This document shows positions 13,830 to 17,461 of a DNA stretch of 17,461 bases, piece after piece. Position numbers and translations under genes: made by a program. Below the pieces are notes generated by a model, which was not told the DNA's origin, searched no databases, and saw only the letters and a list, made by a program, of their open reading frames with translations. Each line of letters starts with the position of its first letter. The stretch's first letter is position 1. Origin of the DNA: JACCXJ01 sp052387115 (GTDB lineage Bacteria > Pseudomonadota > Gammaproteobacteria > JACCXJ01). The stretch is taken from contig JBQTJM010000132.1 in the NCBI GenBank assembly GCA_052387115.1, positions 1 through 17,461 on the forward strand, read 5' to 3'.

Positions 13830-16800
13830 ATGCGCGAAAACGGGACATTCCTGGCGATCGTGGCCTTGGCCGCGGTGGCCGTGCTCGGCGATGAGCCGGG
13901 CGGTGGTGGTGGCGCCGCGACCCAGGCACGGGCCGAAGCGCCCGCGGCGCGGGACCCGAGCGTCGCCGGGGGCGAGACCTGCGACAGCGACCTTGTCCTG
14001 CGACAGATCGATGACCTTTACCAGGGCTTCAAGCGCGAGGTGATCATCGCCACCGTGCCGGATCCGATCGATTCCCAGGCCGGCTGGCTCTTCGATGGCC
14101 AGCTCGAGGCCATCGTGGGCGCTATCGAACGCAAGATGCCGGTTGCGAGCGGTGCCGAGCCGAGCGGCGACGACACCACCCCACTCAACTATGCCCGCGA
14201 CCGTTACGTCCTGCCGTGGAACTGCGCGGCGCGGGCCGGGGAGCGCGCTCGCGGCGCGGTGGACCCACGCGAGACGCCTGGGCTCGTGGTGTTCGACGAT
14301 CAAAACAATCCCACGCGCAAAGGGGTGCGGGTGGACCCACGCGAGACGCCTGGGCTCGTGGTGTTCCGCAACCGTCACGAGAGATCCCTGCTGCTCCTGT
14401 TCCTGATCGGCGAGACCCCGACCTTCGGCATCCAGGTGCAGGCCCTGGCCAGCGCCTTGGACGCCGCAACAAGAGACTGCGGGCCCACGACCCGGTGGGT
14501 GCGTCTCATGGCGCCCACCTTCACGGGGTCGGCGATGTCGCTGCGCGCCGGCATCGAGCGCTGGTGGGACGGTAACGACCACTGCCCCACGGCGCGCTTC
14601 AAGATCATTTCCGGGAGCGCCTCGGACTTCAAGAACAAAGAGATCATCGAACGGCCTCTGCGCACGCCCGTTTCGACGAAACCCGCCCCGATCGTCAGCT
14701 TCCAGGCCACGGTGGTACCGGAAGAGGCCATCCTCAACGCCGTATACCGCCACCTCGAAGACCGGGGCGCCGATCTAGGCCGCGAGGTCGCGCTCCTGGC
14801 CGAGGCCGGGACGTCCTATGGCGAATCCGCCTTTTATCGCAAGTCCGCCTTCTCCGAAGGCGCCAAGGTCCCCTTGTTCCTGACCTTTCCGATGCGGATG
14901 GGGTGGCTGCGCAGCGCGCCCCCCGGAGAAACAACCCACAATGCCATCGGTACGAAGTCGAACGCCCAGGGTCTCTTCGGACTCGGGCTCGACGAGATCG
15001 GGGCGCCGCGCGACCTCTTCCCGACCTTCTTCCCGCGGATGAGCGAGCGCTCGGACAAGCGGGTACTGGGCCATCTCCTGTCCACCATCTCGAAAGAAAA
15101 ATACCGCTATGTCGGTTTGCTCGCGACCGATCCCCGCGACAAGCTCTATCTCGCCAAGCTCATCCGGCACTACTGCCCGGACGTCGGGCTATTCACCGTT
15201 CAAAGCGACCTGCTCTACACCGACCCCGAGTACAACCGTTACTTCGAAGGCATGATCGTGGGCTCGACCTATCCGCTCTTCAACAAGAACCAGTTGTGGA
15301 GCGCCCCGTGGCAGGGCTTGACCCAACGCCTCCAGTTCCCGCGCAACATGGCCCAGGGGGCCTACAACGCCACCCTCGCGCTCCGCGATCGCCGTGAGCT
15401 CGTGGACTACGGCGGGCCGTTCGAGTCACAGCACGGGCGGCCCGAGCAGCCCGCCATCTGGCTCACGGTGGTGGGCCACGAGGCGCTTTGGCCGCTCGAG
15501 GCGGAGGTCGGATATCGCCGTTTCCTGAAGACGAAGAACCGCGCGGCCGACGAGCGCAGCCCCTATACCTACGCCAACACACCCCCTGAGCCGCGCACCG
15601 CACCGGAACGACTCTACCGCCTGGTGGCACCGCGGCACTTCCAGCTCTTGGGCTGGCTCGTGACCATGGGCCTCCTGGCACATGTATGGGTGTGGGGCCG
15701 GCAGTATGCAGAGTGGCGGCAGATCGGCGTCAGCGGCTGGGAGTGGTTATGTTTCTGGGCGCCGGCCGTGATCCTGTTCTTACTGGGTTCGCTGTGGTGG
15801 TGGGCCAGCCCCGCAGGGCCTTCCCTCGACGGGCTCTCCGCCGGTGAGAACGACGCGAGTATCGACCGGGCGTTGTTCGCGCTCCGCACCGCCAACCTCC
15901 AGAGTGGGGTATCCGTGCTCACCCCCCTGCTGTTCCTGACTCTGGCAGCCTATCTCCTCGGTTTCGCCCAACTCAAGCGCCTTCGACTGCTGCGCGAGCG
16001 GCGCACCGAGCCGGCCTTGCAAGAGCCTCTCGCGCAGCGCTTCGGGTCCAGCCTGGATCATACCGGGGCCGGGCGCAGAGGCTGGGGCGAAGTCAGTACG
16101 CTCGAAGGCGCCATCGAGGACGCCGCCTACCGCGCCCCCTGGCGCAGCGATCGGCGATGGACGGGCATCGTGCTCTTGGTCGTGCTCGGGAGCGCGATAC
16201 TCGGCCTCTGGTGGGTCATCCCGGTCATCGACAGCGCGGCGTTACACTACGTGCTCGTCCTGGCACAGAGCGCGCTGCTCCTCGGGGTGCTCCTGTCCTA
16301 CGTCCAGTTCGCGGTCCTGTGGCGAGAGCTCCTGAAGCTCTTGGAGCATTTCTCCATGCACCCCATGGTGAGGGCCTTCGAGCGCCTGCCGCGGCGGCTC
16401 ATCGGCCAGCTTCGCTGGCACCCGCTGCCGGAGATGCCGCATACCGGCCCGTTGCTAGGGCAGTATTTCGAGCTCCTGGCCCATCACGTCGACGTCGTGG
16501 ATACCGTTGGGGGCTCGGCGCGCGACGTGGCCGAGGCGGGGCTCATGGCGGCCCGATCGACCCACGGGCGTCTGGCGTTGGCGATGCCCCCGATCGCCGC
16601 GCTCGTCCGCACCGAGCGCTGGTTGCAGCCGCCCCTCACCTCGGCCCCGGAAACGACCCATCCCGCGATCCCCGCCACGCCGCCCCACGACCCGCGCCAG
16701 ATATGGTTCGACCGCGCCGAAGAGCTCATCGCCATCCATGTGGCGCAGTACATCAACTATGTGTTCCTGCACCTGTGGAATCTCTTGACCTATGCGATGC

Positions 16801-17114
16801 TGGCCTTGCTGCTCTTGCTCTTCGCCAGCCGTGCCTATCCCTTGCAGCCGCAGCAACTCCTCAGCGCCTTCCTGTTCGCGATCGCGGTCACCGTGGTCGG
16901 CTGGACCTTGCGGATCCTGGTACAGATCAATCGAAACGATCTGCTGTCCCGGATCCAGAAGACCGAGCCCAACAAGACCACCTTCGATCGACCGCTGATC
17001 GCGCAGTTTCTGCTTTACGGGGTCCTGCCCATCCTCTCGCTCCTGGCCACGCTGTTCCCCGACATGGCCGGGATGTTCTCGTGGGTCGCGGATGTCTTGA
17101 GGCTGGTGAAGTGA
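13830..17114 (+). CDS. Large membrane protein with a periplasmic-binding-like domain, function unknown
   Basis: The ATG at 13830 is preceded by a G-rich run about 8 nt upstream and starts with a signal-like helix (FLAIVALAAVAVLG), giving 1,094 residues. The frame is open further up to a TTG at 13770. Residues about 30-600 appear extracytoplasmic. They contain LFLIGETPTFGIQVQAL, KIISGSASDFKN, REVALLAEAGTSYGES, YRYVGLLATDPRDKLYLAKL and VGSTYPLFNKNQLW. This resembles a type I periplasmic-binding (LIVBP-like) Rossmann arrangement, by pattern only. About eight membrane helices follow, near residues 604-622, 637-660, 695-712, 777-800, 806-832, 978-1003, 1010-1033 and 1057-1082. A cytoplasmic-looking loop (about 835-975) lies in between. 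No kinase, cyclase or transporter motif is evident. It could be a receptor whose signalling partner is elsewhere. I cannot assign a function. Confidence 0.8.
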   Translation: MRENGTFLAIVALAAVAVLGDEPGGGGGAATQARAEAPAARDPSVAGGETCDSDLVLRQIDDLYQGFKREVIIATVPDPIDSQAGWLFDGQLEAIVGAIERKMPVASGAEPSGDDTTPLNYARDRYVLPWNCAARAGERARGAVDPRETPGLVVFDDQNNPTRKGVRVDPRETPGLVVFRNRHERSLLLLFLIGETPTFGIQVQALASALDAATRDCGPTTRWVRLMAPTFTGSAMSLRAGIERWWDGNDHCPTARFKIISGSASDFKNKEIIERPLRTPVSTKPAPIVSFQATVVPEEAILNAVYRHLEDRGADLGREVALLAEAGTSYGESAFYRKSAFSEGAKVPLFLTFPMRMGWLRSAPPGETTHNAIGTKSNAQGLFGLGLDEIGAPRDLFPTFFPRMSERSDKRVLGHLLSTISKEKYRYVGLLATDPRDKLYLAKLIRHYCPDVGLFTVQSDLLYTDPEYNRYFEGMIVGSTYPLFNKNQLWSAPWQGLTQRLQFPRNMAQGAYNATLALRDRRELVDYGGPFESQHGRPEQPAIWLTVVGHEALWPLEAEVGYRRFLKTKNRAADERSPYTYANTPPEPRTAPERLYRLVAPRHFQLLGWLVTMGLLAHVWVWGRQYAEWRQIGVSGWEWLCFWAPAVILFLLGSLWWWASPAGPSLDGLSAGENDASIDRALFALRTANLQSGVSVLTPLLFLTLAAYLLGFAQLKRLRLLRERRTEPALQEPLAQRFGSSLDHTGAGRRGWGEVSTLEGAIEDAAYRAPWRSDRRWTGIVLLVVLGSAILGLWWVIPVIDSAALHYVLVLAQSALLLGVLLSYVQFAVLWRELLKLLEHFSMHPMVRAFERLPRRLIGQLRWHPLPEMPHTGPLLGQYFELLAHHVDVVDTVGGSARDVAEAGLMAARSTHGRLALAMPPIAALVRTERWLQPPLTSAPETTHPAIPATPPHDPRQIWFDRAEELIAIHVAQYINYVFLHLWNLLTYAMLALLLLLFASRAYPLQPQQLLSAFLFAIAVTVVGWTLRILVQINRNDLLSRIQKTEPNKTTFDRPLIAQFLLYGVLPILSLLATLFPDMAGMFSWVADVLRLVK
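14258..14366 (+). repeat. Two identical 37-nt direct repeats, 72 nt apart, inside the large membrane-protein gene
   Basis: Positions 14258-14294 and 14330-14366 are identical. The 72-nt offset keeps the frame, so VDPRETPGLVVF is encoded twice with DDQNNPTRKGVR between. The bases after each copy differ, so this is not a simple tandem 72-nt duplication. The second copy runs directly into the conserved-looking LLFLIGETPT strand, so the first copy with its spacer looks like the added part. Confidence 0.85.
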
Positions 17115-17137
17115 GGGGCGCGCATCCTGAGGCGTTC

Positions 17138-17461
17138 CTAGGACCCGAACGGCTTACCGTCGATGGTGAGCGCCACGACGCCCTGGTCCAGGACGTAGGT
17201 GCAGGCCACGGGCGGATTGCCGGCGCCGCCCCCCTTCCAGTTCAGGGTCACCTGCTGTACCCCGTCGCTGACCGTGTCGTTCGGCAGGCCCAGGATCACG
17301 TTGCTGTGTTTGCGGACCGCCTCCGGACAGGCCTCGCGCGCCCTGTCGTTGAGGGCCTTCGTGGTCAGCATGTAAGAGTCGGTGGCCATCTGGCGGGGAT
17401 CCTTGTTTTGCATCATCACGGCGACGATGCCGACGCCGAAGACGAAGAGGATGCCGATGAG
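17138..17461 (-). CDS. Small membrane-anchored protein, 5' partial, function unknown
   Basis: On the minus strand the frame is open to the right edge and ends at TAG 17140-17138, giving at least 107 residues. The visible N-terminus is a hydrophobic helix (LIGILFVFGVGIVAV), followed by MMQNKDPRQMATDSYMLTTK and a small soluble part with two cysteines (EACPEAVRKHSN and PVACTYVLDQ). The protein ends ALTIDGKPFGS. In-frame GTG/ATG codons at 17419-17411 could start a shorter form but would cut off the helix, so the real start is beyond the window. It probably sits in the inner membrane with its C-terminal domain in the periplasm, where the cysteines could pair. The gene is convergent with the large membrane-protein gene, with only 23 nt between stops. 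No family is recognised. Confidence 0.6.
   Translation of the reverse strand, partial: LIGILFVFGVGIVAVMMQNKDPRQMATDSYMLTTKALNDRAREACPEAVRKHSNVILGLPNDTVSDGVQQVTLNWKGGGAGNPPVACTYVLDQGVVALTIDGKPFGS

Noticed and set aside
13737..14753. Minus-strand ORF of 338 residues opposite the start of the large membrane-protein gene
   Set aside because: Antisense shadow in high-GC DNA; it even repeats HHEPRRLAWVH because it reads the 37-nt repeat backwards.
1..17461. CRISPR array or insertion sequence
   Set aside because: No regularly spaced repeat units, transposase gene or terminal inverted repeats with target duplications were seen; the direct repeats found come in single pairs.

Overview
The window looks like chromosome from a GC-rich gammaproteobacterium. 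The block trpF-trpB-trpA-accD-folC-dedD, plus ppsR, is a known gammaproteobacterial combination. No ribosomal RNA or other taxonomic marker is present, so a finer placement (for example Chromatiales-like) is only a guess.

Region A (1 to about 3713) is accessory DNA. It starts with the C-terminal end of a phage-type large polyvalent (PLxRFG-like) protein. Next come a 47-nt perfect palindromic repeat, an HU-like DNA-binding protein with a histone-H1-like tail and a one-base frameshift, and a toxin-first HigB/HigA-type module. A minus-strand set follows, listed in transcription order: a small cysteine-rich ORF, an AP2-like protein coupled to it by an ATGA overlap, and a frameshifted WGR-like protein. 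The right edge coincides with the 3' half of a tRNA-Ser(UGA) gene, broken at the anticodon loop. This is what an attachment site of an integrated element looks like.

Region B (3714 to 7845) holds ppsR (minus strand), a VapB/VapC-type module with a candidate operator, and a large secreted trypsin-fold protease on the minus strand. The protease gene is visibly less GC-rich than its neighbours. The gap between it and trpF contains a 30-nt perfectly alternating pyrimidine-purine tract.

Region C (7846 to 13528) is a compact plus-strand housekeeping block. It covers the last steps of tryptophan synthesis (trpF, trpB, trpA), the carboxyltransferase beta subunit of acetyl-CoA carboxylase (accD), folate glutamylation (folC) and a SPOR-domain cell-division protein (dedD). 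Short gaps and overlaps suggest co-transcription, at least from trpF to folC.

Region D (13529 to the end) carries a protein of about 1,094 residues with a large extracytoplasmic part that resembles a type I periplasmic-binding fold, followed by about eight membrane helices. It has no function I can name and is the best candidate for something undescribed. A convergent small membrane-anchored protein runs off the right edge.

The two apparent frameshifts both lie in region A, whereas the housekeeping genes are intact. This fits decay of mobile DNA, although a read error in a homopolymer cannot be excluded.
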